From Methanobacteriota archaeon (lineage in GTDB: Archaea; Halobacteriota; Methanosarcinia; Methanosarcinales; Methanosarcinaceae), in NCBI GenBank assembly GCA_030837265.1, contig JAUPKV010000376.1, positions 1-15,899 of the forward strand: a DNA stretch of 15,899 nucleotides, in the 5' to 3' direction. Positions 1-7,684 of this stretch are shown here, one piece after another. The position numbers were made by a program, and so were the translations under genes. Under the pieces are notes generated by a model, which was not told the DNA's origin, did no database searches, and was given only the letters and a program-made list of their open reading frames with translations. Within the stretch, counting starts at the first letter, position 1. Each line of letters begins with the position of its first letter.

Positions 1-48
1 AATTATCTCCAGTACATATTTCTTTTTGACTTGCTCAAACGATCTTCC

Positions 49-504
49 TCATTCTGCCTTTTTAAAGAAAATCCACCCTTTTTCTTCTTTTCCGTACTTT
101 GTCTTTATCAAAACATAATCACCTTTCAGCTCATTTCCATGCAAAGTCACGATAATCTCCTTTTCCTGACGTTTTCTCAGCTCAAAAGTTCCTTTGTCCC
201 AGATCTCCACCTTGCCAGCTCCATACTCTCCTTCCGGAATTTTCCCCTCAAAATTAGCGTATGCAAGAGGATGATCTTCAGTCTGTATAGCAAGTCTTTT
301 GGTACCTGCCTTTTTAGGCGGCTCTTTTGGCACAGCCCAACTTTTCAGCACCCCGTCCATCTCCAGCCGAAAGTCATAGTGCAAATTGCGAGCATCATGC
401 CGCTGCACTACAAAAATGGGTGTTTCGGAGTTCTCCTGTGAACTATGAGCCGGAGGTTCGGATGTCTTTTCAAAATGTCTCTTTTTCTCATATTCTTCAA
501 GCAT
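49..504 (-). CDS. Stand-alone LigD-type 3'-phosphoesterase
   Basis: This 151-residue protein matches the 3'-phosphoesterase (PE) domain found at one end of bacterial LigD, here without ligase or polymerase domains. Such enzymes remove 3'-phosphates and 3'-terminal ribonucleotides from DNA ends during repair. The metal and phosphate site is visible: H36, H42, D44 and R46 in the stretch QRHDARNLHYDFRL, then R70, H78 and Y82. From memory, the Pseudomonas LigD catalytic residues are H42, H48, D50, R52, R76, H84 and Y88, so every one is offset by exactly six. The N-terminal 28 residues are charged and probably flexible. The ATG at 504 has no clear Shine-Dalgarno sequence, and an in-frame stop lies two codons upstream, so translation may be leaderless or weak. 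No ligase or Ku gene is next to it. Family assignment is strong; the repair role is inferred. Confidence 0.88.
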   Translation of the reverse strand: MLEEYEKKRHFEKTSEPPAHSSQENSETPIFVVQRHDARNLHYDFRLEMDGVLKSWAVPKEPPKKAGTKRLAIQTEDHPLAYANFEGKIPEGEYGAGKVEIWDKGTFELRKRQEKEIIVTLHGNELKGDYVLIKTKYGKEEKGWIFFKKAE

Positions 505-541
505 GGAAGATCAATGGAAAATATGTTTTTGACTAGTATAA

Positions 542-616
542 AGAATTACGTGGTCTATTCTGGAAAAAATTGAAGATGAATTAGATCGGTTAGAGGAAAA
601 CGGCTTTCAAAATTGA
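542..616 (+). pseudogene. Possible 24-codon gene remnant
   Basis: This short open stretch has no start codon and ends in TGA. Its translation, ending EKIEDELDRLEENGFQN, reads like a coiled-coil C terminus. A stop lies just upstream. It may be the tail of a lost plus-strand gene between the phosphoesterase and topoisomerase genes, or chance. I do not recognise a family. Confidence 0.2.
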
Positions 617-713
617 AGGGCTAAATGAGTTCAATCAAGTCACTAAAATCCCTGAAAACGCGGAAGGGCGCGGAAAAGCTGTTCTTTTGTTCTTTTCGGC
701 CTTTTTTACTTTA

Positions 714-3068
714 TTATTGCTTCAATTTTGTATCGGTCCTCTTCCAGTATTTTCTGCCTTCTTTACAGCGCCGGTTTAAACAGAACTCTGCTTCGGGGCT
801 TTCACCTTCTTCTTTTAACCTGAACATCTTCCAGCCGCAGGTTTCACAGTTTTTCTCAAGCAGAGTCAGCTTTCCGGTTTTAGGTACTGAATGAGTGTAT
901 CCGCACCGTTTAGTACACCCAAGGAAACGTGAATCTTTGAAAGTGATCAGAAACATGCTTCCGTCACATTCCGGGCAGGAACCGACAGTTTCCGGAGGAT
1001 AACATGTCTTTTCGAGGTCGCATTTAAAGCACGGTCCTATACCTACAGCCCAGTTATACTTATTTCCAACCTTCAGAACAGCAGCTCCTTCCTTTTTGCA
1101 TTCCTTGCTCCTGAGTACGGTCAGAGCTCCGGTTTTAGGAAGAGGGTGTGAGTTTCTGCAATCAGGATAGCCTGTGCAGCCGACAAAGCGCCCCGAATCC
1201 GTTTGTACGATTCTGAGCACGTGTCCGCAAGCCTTACAGGTTCCGATGTAGTTTTTCTTATCCTCAAGGGCAGCTTCGTCTTTGATCGTGCCTGCTATGC
1301 TTGAAGTCAGTTCCTTTTTGTGTGCTTCAAGCTGGGAGTACATCTCCCTGATTAAGGCAGTGCCTTCGTCAAGGCATAAGTCAAATTCTTTTTTTCCATC
1401 TTCGACTTCCTGGATCAGGGCTTCGATCTTTGCTCGGATTTCCGGTCTAATCAGGATCGGAACAGTAAGAGATAACCCTTCCATAAGGGTAAAGCCCGTA
1501 TCAAGTATAGAGACAGTTTTCCCTTTTGTCTCGAAATATCCTCTTTTCTTATTAGTTTCGATATGAGTCGGAGCTGTTGCTTTCGTGCCAATTCCGTTCT
1601 TATCCATGAGAGTCAAGAGTTCGGCTTCAGTTAGCTTTTTGGGAGGGCTTGTTTTGGACTTTATATTGTTTAACTTTTTTATCCCTACCTGCTCCCCTTC
1701 CCCTACATATGGCAGAAGTTTATCTTTCTTGTTTTCAAAGGGATAGGCTTCCAGCCAGCCCGAGTCCTTAAGCACTGTTCCGGAGGAATCAAAGGGGTCT
1801 TCCTGCACGAGCAGATGAAGGTGAGTTTTCTCAAAAATCGCTGCAGGCATAAGATTTGCCAGGAAATGCCTTGCTATAAGGTCATAGATCTCCGGAGCTT
1901 GAGGGATATGTACCGCAGAACTTACTTCCCCTCTCGAAGCAGCCCTGATCGGGTGAATAGGAGGATGGTCATGTGCGTCCTTTTCTCCGTTTTTCGGTAC
2001 AATAGGAACGATAAGAATAGATTCGGCAAAAGGCTTATACTCTTTCTGCCGCGCAAAATCCAAAAGAAGGGACTTGAAATCAAAATCATCTGCATATTTA
2101 TTTGTCTCTGTCCTGGGGTAACTCGTGAACCCTGCCAGGTAAAGCTGTTCTGCAACTTCAAGGGCAATTTCCGGGCTGATTCCAAGGAATTTGGACGCTC
2201 GCTTCAGGAATTCCGTGGTATTAAGGGGGCTGGGAGGGGTAACTTTTGCTTCCTTTACTGTCTTTTTCGCAACTAATCCTTCTTTTGATCCTTTTAACCT
2301 CTTAAAAATCTCAGCTGCTTTTTCTTTGTCAGAAATATTTCCTGCTCTGTGAACACCCTCGAATTCTCCCCCTTTTGCAGAAAAAATTGCCGTGATTTTC
2401 CAGAAGTCTTTTGTCTGGAAAGCCCGGATCGCTTTTTCCCTTTCGTACACAAACCCACAGGTAGGGGTCTGACAGGGACCGATTGAGAGGATATCTTTTG
2501 TCCTTGCCCGTTCCCTGACTGAAAGAGTAACAAAGCGAGTGAAAGCTGCGCCCATTTTCAGGTCCAGAATTTGCCTTGCCTCTGCAGCCATTGCCATATT
2601 ATAATCAGGTTCCATCAGGTTCTCAAAGGCTCTTTTTACTTCCTTTGGAGAAAGGGCAGAAAAACGCGCTCGAGTAACCGGTACATTTGTAACTTCCTCA
2701 GCAAGAGTCTTGGCTTCAAAGCCTATATTTTCGCCTTCCCGATCATAGTCGCAGGCAAGGACAATCTTGTTTGCCCTTTTAGCGAGCTTTTTTACCGCAG
2801 AAGCATAATTCGCTCTTGTCACAAGCTTTTCAGGGTCAACTCCAAGAAGTACTCCAGGATCCACTTCATTCCATTTATTATACTGCTCCGGAAAATCGTA
2901 ATTCATTATATGCCCGGATAGCCCCATTGCCAGCCATTCCTCACCCTTCCATTTAAATTCGTATGCAGGGAGTCCTTCGACGTCAATTTTTGTTACTTCC
3001 CCCTCACCCAGGATGCTGGCAATCTGGGCTGCGGCCTTATTTTTTTCTGCAAATGCGACAACTGTCAT
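714..3068 (-). CDS. topA: DNA topoisomerase I (type IA)
   Basis: This 784-residue type IA topoisomerase relaxes negatively supercoiled DNA by cutting and passing one strand. The N-terminal Toprim domain contains E8 and the acidic triad D107, D109, E111 (CDYDREGENIG). The nucleophile is Y317 in TSYPRTETNKY, with R319 beside it, and a conserved HDHPPIHP motif lies at 366-373. The C-terminal 180 residues hold four cysteine clusters that should be zinc fingers: C611/C614/C631/C637, C680/C683/C689, C698/C701/C718/C722 and C741/C744/C763/C768. The second shows only three cysteines and may be degenerate. Length is normal for an archaeal enzyme with zinc-ribbon tails. The start at 3068 precedes a conserved N terminus and has a weak AAGG upstream. 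The gene appears monocistronic, divergent from thiC. There is no helicase domain, so it is not reverse gyrase. Confidence 0.95.
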   Translation of the reverse strand: MTVVAFAEKNKAAAQIASILGEGEVTKIDVEGLPAYEFKWKGEEWLAMGLSGHIMNYDFPEQYNKWNEVDPGVLLGVDPEKLVTRANYASAVKKLAKRANKIVLACDYDREGENIGFEAKTLAEEVTNVPVTRARFSALSPKEVKRAFENLMEPDYNMAMAAEARQILDLKMGAAFTRFVTLSVRERARTKDILSIGPCQTPTCGFVYEREKAIRAFQTKDFWKITAIFSAKGGEFEGVHRAGNISDKEKAAEIFKRLKGSKEGLVAKKTVKEAKVTPPSPLNTTEFLKRASKFLGISPEIALEVAEQLYLAGFTSYPRTETNKYADDFDFKSLLLDFARQKEYKPFAESILIVPIVPKNGEKDAHDHPPIHPIRAASRGEVSSAVHIPQAPEIYDLIARHFLANLMPAAIFEKTHLHLLVQEDPFDSSGTVLKDSGWLEAYPFENKKDKLLPYVGEGEQVGIKKLNNIKSKTSPPKKLTEAELLTLMDKNGIGTKATAPTHIETNKKRGYFETKGKTVSILDTGFTLMEGLSLTVPILIRPEIRAKIEALIQEVEDGKKEFDLCLDEGTALIREMYSQLEAHKKELTSSIAGTIKDEAALEDKKNYIGTCKACGHVLRIVQTDSGRFVGCTGYPDCRNSHPLPKTGALTVLRSKECKKEGAAVLKVGNKYNWAVGIGPCFKCDLEKTCYPPETVGSCPECDGSMFLITFKDSRFLGCTKRCGYTHSVPKTGKLTLLEKNCETCGWKMFRLKEEGESPEAEFCLNRRCKEGRKYWKRTDTKLKQ

Positions 3069-3149
3069 ATAAAGTACCTTAGCTTGCTATGGAAATTTTG
3101 CTTTTAGGTCGGTATTATTTTTATATTGTATGGTATATAATAAGCTTGC

Positions 3150-3164
3150 AATATTTATATATCT
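3150..3164 (-). promoter_or_regulatory. Candidate TATA box for topA
   Basis: On the minus strand this reads GATATATAAATATTG, a good archaeal TATA element. A start about 25 bases downstream would give a leader of roughly 55-60 bases before the topA ATG. The whole 3110-3240 spacer is AT-rich, so other TATA-like matches exist. It is placed by sequence only. Confidence 0.4.
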
Positions 3165-3393
3165 ATTTTATTATATTTGTCTTACTATATATTATTATAT
3201 AATTTTCCCGCGTCAAAAATTATATATTACTTTAATGTCTGTTATATGGTTTGCTGTCTTTTCTTTCAAGACCGAAATACCTGGATTTATCTTCATAGGC
3301 AATTACTTTTGTTGAATCGTACATACAGTTTTTACAACATGTTTTTTTCGGTATTCCTTATTAGCTGAAAAAAACACTAAATCTGGAGTAACA

Positions 3394-4680
3394 ATGACAC
3401 TGATGGAAGATGCAAAGAAGGGAATCATCACCCCTTCAATAGAAGCCGTGGCAAAAGCCGAAGGAATCGATCCCGAAGTTGTCCGTACATGCGTGGCAAA
3501 AGGGCTTATAGCCATTCCTGGAAATAACAGGCGAGAAACCATTCCTTACGGAATTGGCAAGTATATGAGCACAAAAATCAATGCTAATGTCGGGACCTCA
3601 AGGGACTGTATCGATATTGATGCCGAAGTTGAAAAAGCAAAGGCTGCAGAAACTTTTGGAGCTCACGCCGTAATGGATCTCTCTACAGGTGGAGACCTGG
3701 ACGAAATCCGAACTCGCATCCTCAAAGCCGTAAATATTCCAGTGGGAACGGTTCCAATCTATCAGGCTGCAGCTTCCAGAAAAGTCGTTGTAGAAATGAC
3801 ATCCGACGATATGTTCAATGCTGTCAGGAAGCACGCCAAACAGGGTGTGGACTTTGTGACCGTTCATGCCGGTATCAACTTAAACTCCCTTGAGCGCCTG
3901 CGCCAGAGCGACAGGATAATGAATGTTGTCAGCCGCGGTGGTTCTTTCACTCTTGCCTGGATGCTGCATAATGGGGAGGACAATCCCTTTTATGCCGAAT
4001 ATGACTACCTACTTGAAATTGCAAAAGAGTACGATATGACTCTGAGTCTTGGGGATGGTATGCGTCCCGGTTGTATTGCCGATGCTTCCGACCGACCGAA
4101 ATTTATGGAATTCATAATACTTGGTGAGCTTGTAAAACGAGCGAGAGCTGCCAATGTCCAGACCTTTGTCGAAGGTCCCGGTCATGTCCCATTAAACGAG
4201 ATAGAACTCAGCGTCAGAGGCATGAAAGAGCTCTGCGATGGTGCTCCTCTTTATCTCCTGGGTCCCATTGTAACTGATATAGCACCCGGCTTTGACCATA
4301 TCACCAGTGCGATCGGGGGAGCAGTGGCAGGGATGCACGGTACGGACTTTCTCTGCATGGTCACTCCCTCCGAACACCTTGCCCTTCCAACTCTCGATGA
4401 TATAAAAGAAGGCCTGCTCGTAACAAGGGTTGCAGCCCATACTATAGATTTAATTAAAGAAGGCCCAAGAGAACAGGCCTGGAAACAGGATATAGATATG
4501 GCCTATGCTCGCAGGGATCTTGACTGGGAAAAACAGTTCGAACTGGCAATAGACGGCGCACGCGCCCGCAAGATTCGAGACTCCAGGAAGACGGAAAGTG
4601 ATGCCTGTTCTATGTGCGGAGACCTCTGTGCTGTAAAAATCGTAAAAGAAGTCTTTGGAGAAAAGAAAAGAGAAGAGTAA
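3394..4680 (+). CDS. thiC: ThiC-family radical SAM enzyme (HMP-phosphate synthase or 5-hydroxybenzimidazole synthase type)
   Basis: This 428-residue protein is a ThiC-family enzyme. Canonical members rearrange aminoimidazole ribotide into hydroxymethylpyrimidine phosphate for thiamine. Family motifs seen are NANVGTS (64-70), MDLSTGGD (94-101), GTVPIYQA (118-125), [16 protein letters not shown] and the tail CSMCGDLC, with C405, C408 and C412 set to hold the [4Fe-4S] cluster. The cysteine spacing is CX2CX3C, one residue shorter than the CX2CX4C usually quoted for bacterial ThiC. Length fits the short anaerobe-type enzymes. The ATG has a GGAG site six bases upstream. No other thiamine gene is adjacent, so it could instead be a BzaF-like paralogue that makes the cobamide lower ligand from the same substrate. 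The family is certain; the exact product is not settled by sequence alone. Confidence 0.88.
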   Translation: MTLMEDAKKGIITPSIEAVAKAEGIDPEVVRTCVAKGLIAIPGNNRRETIPYGIGKYMSTKINANVGTSRDCIDIDAEVEKAKAAETFGAHAVMDLSTGGDLDEIRTRILKAVNIPVGTVPIYQAAASRKVVVEMTSDDMFNAVRKHAKQGVDFVTVHAGINLNSLERLRQSDRIMNVVSRGGSFTLAWMLHNGEDNPFYAEYDYLLEIAKEYDMTLSLGDGMRPGCIADASDRPKFMEFIILGELVKRARAANVQTFVEGPGHVPLNEIELSVRGMKELCDGAPLYLLGPIVTDIAPGFDHITSAIGGAVAGMHGTDFLCMVTPSEHLALPTLDDIKEGLLVTRVAAHTIDLIKEGPREQAWKQDIDMAYARRDLDWEKQFELAIDGARARKIRDSRKTESDACSMCGDLCAVKIVKEVFGEKKREE

Positions 4681-4683
4681 AAT

Positions 4684-4698
4684 CTTTCTTTTTTATTT
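4684..4698 (+). terminator. T-rich terminator after thiC
   Basis: A run CTTTCTTTTTTATTT follows the thiC stop within about 20 bases. Archaeal RNA polymerase terminates at such oligo-T tracts without needing a hairpin. No stem is evident here. Confidence 0.5.
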
Positions 4699-4789
4699 AT
4701 ATACATTACTTCTTCTTATTTTCATTTCAATTCTCATTATAGTCTTCAAACAATTCTTTTAATTACTCTATTACTATAAAGGAATTAAT

Positions 4790-5287
4790 ATGTCTGAAAA
4801 CGAAATAAAATCTTGTATAAGTATCCGTATTGCGGAAATAAAAGATGTTCCTCTTATCCTCGAGTTCGTCAAAGGTCTTGCTGAATTCGAGAATCTTTCA
4901 CATCTGGTCAAAGCTAATGAAGAAAGCCTGATGAAGTACATGTTCGGGGAAAAATCTTTTGCAGAAGTTTTCTTTGCTGAATTGGATGGAGTACCTGCAG
5001 GTTTTACAGTTTTTTTCCATAATTTTTCTACCTTTGTAGGAAAGCCGGGGTTATATATCGAAGATATTTTCGTAAAACCCGAGTTCCGAGGAAAGGGGGT
5101 AGGAAAAGCAATGTTTCTCCATTGTGTTAAACTTTCAAAAGAAAGAAATTGCGGAAGGATGGAATGGGCTGTACTCGATTGGAATCCGGCCAGAGATTTC
5201 TACGAATATCTTGGTGGAAGTCTTGTAGACGGGTGGTGCATATTCAGGATGGATCAGGACAGATTCCAAAGTGCTCTTGAAAAATAA
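4790..5287 (+). CDS. GNAT N-acetyltransferase, diamine/thialysine (SSAT-like) type
   Basis: This 165-residue protein has a complete GNAT fold. Acetyl-CoA pyrophosphate binding is shown by RGKGVG at 100-105, following the beta-4 strand YIEDIFVKPEF. The C-terminal part WAVLDWNPARDFYEYLGG contains N132 and the likely general acid Y138. The order and wording of these motifs resemble spermidine/spermine N1-acetyltransferase and thialysine acetyltransferase rather than RimI-type protein acetyltransferases. Likely substrates are small amines, but this is inference. It should be cytoplasmic, as no signal or membrane segment is present. An AAAGGA site lies about seven bases before the ATG. It follows thiC in the same direction, but a 109-base AT-rich gap with a T-rich terminator suggests its own promoter. 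Confidence 0.85.
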   Translation: MSENEIKSCISIRIAEIKDVPLILEFVKGLAEFENLSHLVKANEESLMKYMFGEKSFAEVFFAELDGVPAGFTVFFHNFSTFVGKPGLYIEDIFVKPEFRGKGVGKAMFLHCVKLSKERNCGRMEWAVLDWNPARDFYEYLGGSLVDGWCIFRMDQDRFQSALEK

Positions 5288-5306
5288 ACTTCACATTTTA
5301 GGACGG

Positions 5307-5396
5307 TTGTTAGCATAAATCCTTGACATTAATTTTCAAAGATATCCGATGGCTAACACCATCTAAAACTGAAAAAATCTGGTCAATAGCTAACAA
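5307..5396. repeat. Three copies of GCTAACA in a convergent spacer
   Basis: The heptamer GCTAACA occurs at 5352-5358 and 5389-5395, and inverted at 5308-5314. The outer pair forms the 8-base perfect inverted repeat TTGTTAGC/GCTAACAA. The middle copy sits in the small hairpin GATGG-CTAACA-CCATC (5348-5363). It lies between the acetyltransferase and the first rhodanese, both of which end here. It could help termination on both strands or be chance. The rest of 5397-5576 shows nothing else I can name. Confidence 0.35.
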
Positions 5397-5576
5397 TTTA
5401 AAAATCTGCTGCTAAAAGACAACCAATTAGATTCAGCTAAAATGCCTATCGAAATCACTTTCCTTAGTATTTGTGGCGAAATAACCGATCCGATGCATAC
5501 TTAGTACAGGTTAAATCGGTCATCTCACCTGTGGAAATCATTTAATAAAATCTAGATATGCGCATGTATCATTTCC

Positions 5577-6101
5577 TTATGGATTATGAGGATAACCAGA
5601 TGCCCAGTTTGCGGGGTCAATAACAATTGGATATCCTTCATTCACCCATGCAATAATACCGCCAGTCTGCTTTTTATCATCATGTAAGTTATAGACATTT
5701 TTGTAACCGGCTTTTACCAGAATTTTGCATGCATCGATGCTTCTATGTCCTTGCATGCAATAAACAATTATCTTTTTATATTTATTATGTGGCAGTTCTT
5801 TCAACCTTGCCTCCAATAACTTGTCTTTAGGTAATGTTCCAGGATCTATTTTTGGAGCATCTCTTAATGGTATTAACTTTGCTCCCGCAATATGTCCGTA
5901 ATCGTATTCGACAGGAAGACGAACATCCAGAATAAATACATCTCCCTCTTCGATCATTTTATGAGCTTTATTGGCAGTTACATTCTGAAATCCAGCTGGA
6001 CCAGTGTGTTGATCCTTAAAATCTGCTGCTGCAATACCCGGTGCAATTACGAGAACCACAATGAAAATTGCAGCAAAAAATGGCAAACATTGTTTATTCA
6101 A
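5577..6101 (-). CDS. Exported rhodanese-like sulfurtransferase, copy 1
   Basis: This 174-residue protein is a single rhodanese domain behind a secretion signal. Residues 1-26 are hydrophobic and end in GIAAAD, a likely signal-peptidase site. The domain runs from about 40 to 165, with D59-V-R61 in the CH2A-like strand and the active loop CMQGHR (C115 to R120) that would carry a persulfide. The C-terminal extension DPANWASGYP is shared with the neighbouring paralogue. The start codon is TTG: no in-frame ATG exists before the signal, and GGTGGAG lies five bases upstream, a strong ribosome binding site. Compared with copy 2 it carries about five extra residues (DKKQT region, 141-148). Substrate and partner are unknown. 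It should act outside the cytoplasmic membrane. Confidence 0.85.
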   Translation of the reverse strand: MNKQCLPFFAAIFIVVLVIAPGIAAADFKDQHTGPAGFQNVTANKAHKMIEEGDVFILDVRLPVEYDYGHIAGAKLIPLRDAPKIDPGTLPKDKLLEARLKELPHNKYKKIIVYCMQGHRSIDACKILVKAGYKNVYNLHDDKKQTGGIIAWVNEGYPIVIDPANWASGYPHNP

Positions 6102-6182
6102 TCCTACTCCACCATTTAATCCAATTTTCCCTTTATTATCTTTTTAAATAAAATAAATAAGTAATATATTATATTAATTTTT

Positions 6183-6197
6183 TGACAGTTGACAGCC
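6183..6197 (-). promoter_or_regulatory. Shared upstream motif, rhodanese copy 1
   Basis: On the minus strand this reads GGCTGTCAACTGTCA, with two TGTCA half-sites in direct repeat. It lies 82-96 bases before the TTG start and immediately upstream of an AT-rich TATA-like stretch (6160-6178). The same motif with two changes lies at a similar place before copy 2. It may bind a regulator, or may simply be preserved from the duplication. Confidence 0.45.
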
Positions 6198-6400
6198 GTT
6201 GATCAAAACTCAGGAGTAAAAGACTTACCCTTTAAAAATCAGTTTATTATAAAAATGGCTGCTGTAGTCATCATTATAAATAGTATAACATTATATGTAA
6301 ATTTATTGTTCTTTCAAAATTCAGCTGATTCTCTTTTAAAAGACAAAGTCAGAGTTTGAATATCACATAACGTTCAGGATTTCCCGATAAATAAAAAAAA

Positions 6401-6414
6401 GTTTTTATAAAAAC
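6401..6414. repeat. Perfect 14-base palindrome GTTTTTATAAAAAC
   Basis: This is a fully self-complementary sequence in the spacer between the two rhodanese genes, next to an A8 run that is T-rich on the minus strand. On that strand it could form part of a terminator for copy 2, although it is about 100 bases past the stop. Nothing else identifiable is seen in 6198-6517 apart from a small hairpin at 6468-6484. Confidence 0.3.
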
Positions 6415-6467
6415 ATCTGAAGCTTCGTAATATGTTTATGCATAAAAATTTCGTTGCATGTCTATTC

Positions 6468-6484
6468 GAGAAGTCTATCTTCTC
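6468..6484 (-). terminator. Small hairpin 3' of rhodanese copy 2
   Basis: GAGAAG and CTTCTC form a six-base stem around a five-base loop, 34 bases past the copy 2 stop. It has no adjacent T-run, so its role as a terminator is weak; it may only stabilise the 3' end. Confidence 0.3.
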
Positions 6485-6517
6485 TTTGCAGAATCACATA
6501 CGAGTCTAAGATACTGC

Positions 6518-7030
6518 CTACATTGTCGTTACATTAGGATAATTACTTGCCCAGGAATTTGGGTCAACTACTACCGGATAGCTTGCATTTACCCATGCTC
6601 CGATGCCGTCTTGCATGTTATAGACTTCTTTGTAACCAGCATCTGCAATAATTTGGCTTGCATCAGCTCCTCTTCTTCCACTCAAGCAATAAACAAGTAT
6701 TTCTGTGGTCTTATTTTTTGGCAATTCATTCAATTTTTTCGCCAAAAGCTTGTTTTCGGACAAATTAACAGGATCATGCGCCGGCACATTTTTTAAGGGG
6801 ATCAATGTTGCTCCTTCAATATGCGCGTAGTTGTATTCGGCCGGAGTACGAACGTCCAGAAGGAACAGATCTTCGTTTTCTAGCATTTTTTTAGCTTCAC
6901 CAACTGTCACATTCTTATACACATTTGGAGCATTATATTGACTCTTAACACATGCTCCTGCAATACCCGATGCAATTAATAGAAACAGAGCAAGAATTGC
7001 TACATAATTTGGTAAATTTTGTTTACTCAA
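6518..7030 (-). CDS. Exported rhodanese-like sulfurtransferase, copy 2
   Basis: This 170-residue paralogue of the protein encoded at 5577-6101 shares its plan: signal segment 1-27, rhodanese domain about 40-158 with LLDVRTPAEY, active loop CLSGRR (C115 to R120), and a C-terminal tail DPNSWASNYP. Cysteine and arginine fall at the same residue numbers in both copies, showing tandem duplication. The signal ends IASGIAGAC, so C27 could be a lipid-attached cysteine, but the -3 residue is not the usual leucine and a soluble exported form is equally likely. The start codon is again TTG. A TAA stop lies directly before it and GGGGGA lies about six bases upstream, so no ATG alternative retains the signal. 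Its role is probably sulfur transfer or thiol chemistry at the cell surface, by inference only. Confidence 0.85.
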   Translation of the reverse strand: MSKQNLPNYVAILALFLLIASGIAGACVKSQYNAPNVYKNVTVGEAKKMLENEDLFLLDVRTPAEYNYAHIEGATLIPLKNVPAHDPVNLSENKLLAKKLNELPKNKTTEILVYCLSGRRGADASQIIADAGYKEVYNMQDGIGAWVNASYPVVVDPNSWASNYPNVTTM

Positions 7031-7120
7031 TTAGAGTCCCCCACTTCCATGTAATTCATCTTTATTTTAAATTCGAGAAGTTTTGTGTGTTTCATATTGC
7101 CAAATCCCGTACATACTGGC

Positions 7121-7135
7121 TGACAATTGACTGCC
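7121..7135 (-). promoter_or_regulatory. Shared upstream motif, rhodanese copy 2
   Basis: On the minus strand this reads GGCAGTCAATTGTCA, matching the copy 1 motif at 13 of 15 positions. It lies 91-105 bases before the TTG start, in the short gap after the DUF3303 gene. The surrounding sequence is otherwise poorly conserved between the two copies, which makes a functional site plausible. Confidence 0.45.
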
Positions 7136-7154
7136 ACCAGTTTTGAGCAGATCT

Positions 7155-7589
7155 TCAGGTCACATCTTCCTGCTGGACAAAAGAATGATGTTCCAGGCGC
7201 TGGACTCTTTTTTCATGATTCTCGATTTGATCTTTTATCTGCTCCAAAAGCTCATTTTCGGTGCTAATCCTTCCCTGCGCAACTTCAGTTTTTTCCCTTC
7301 CGGTTTCTTCAGTATTTTCCTGGGTCATATGCTTATGGGTTATATGCGTATATTTATCTGCTTCCATAACCGGTATCGTTTCAAACCTGCAAAGCCCGAT
7401 AAAAGGAGAGATTGAAGGTGCAAATATTTTCTCACTTTCAGTTTCATAAATCACGAACATGCGATAGCCTGTCAGGTCTATCCACTCTTCGATTACCTTC
7501 ATGCCTGTCGGATATTCGTAGTTTGTATATAATTCCCCAACCTTAGCCGAATCTTTTGGCTCCCAGGTGATTATGTCCATCAGTAACAT
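7155..7589 (-). CDS. DUF3303-domain protein with charged C-terminal helix
   Basis: The first 78 residues resemble the DUF3303 family, known from methanogens and some bacteria: a small ferredoxin-like fold beginning LMDIITWEP, then TGMKVIEEWIDLTGYRMFVIYE and a closing IPVMEADKY. The function of the family is unknown. Residues 79-106 are a polar, histidine- and glutamate-rich linker. Residues about 107-135 (ENELLEQIKDQIENHEKRVQ region) look like an amphipathic helix or coiled coil, an addition to the usual domain of about 90-95 residues. The first ATG lacks a Shine-Dalgarno sequence (CCTTACT precedes it), and M4 is no better, so initiation may depend on the structured upstream region at 7608-7829. 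It is upstream of rhodanese copy 2, same strand, with a 124-base gap. Confidence 0.75.
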   Translation of the reverse strand: MLLMDIITWEPKDSAKVGELYTNYEYPTGMKVIEEWIDLTGYRMFVIYETESEKIFAPSISPFIGLCRFETIPVMEADKYTHITHKHMTQENTEETGREKTEVAQGRISTENELLEQIKDQIENHEKRVQRLEHHSFVQQEDVT

Positions 7590-7607
7590 AGTAAGGGGTT
7601 GATGTTA

Positions 7608-7652
7608 TCTGTTTAAGTAGCTTATCTTTGCATGGAACAAAAACTAAACAGA
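7608..7652. repeat. 8-base inverted repeat TCTGTTTA/TAAACAGA
   Basis: Perfect arms at 7608-7615 and 7645-7652 with a 29-base loop. It lies just upstream of the DUF3303 start and next to the larger folded region at 7685-7778. Confidence 0.4.
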
Positions 7653-7684
7653 AGAGATATGAAAATGCCTTTAGCTGACCAAAC

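Noticed and set aside
660..679. Tandem decamer GCGGAAGGGC/GCGGAAAAGC 3' of topA
   Set aside because: Only two imperfect units with no further context; too little to call a repeat element.
1282..2921. Several plus-strand open frames inside topA
   Set aside because: They are shadows of the conserved topA reading frame and have no ribosome binding sites or recognisable domains.
3240..3393. TPP riboswitch upstream of the ThiC-family gene
   Set aside because: I could not find the conserved CTGAGA and ACCTGA-type core segments in the leader; only AT-rich DNA and a simple ribosome binding site are seen.
5484..5520. Inverted repeat ACCGAT/ATCGGT in the convergent spacer
   Set aside because: Six bases with a 25-base loop are expected by chance in a spacer of this size.
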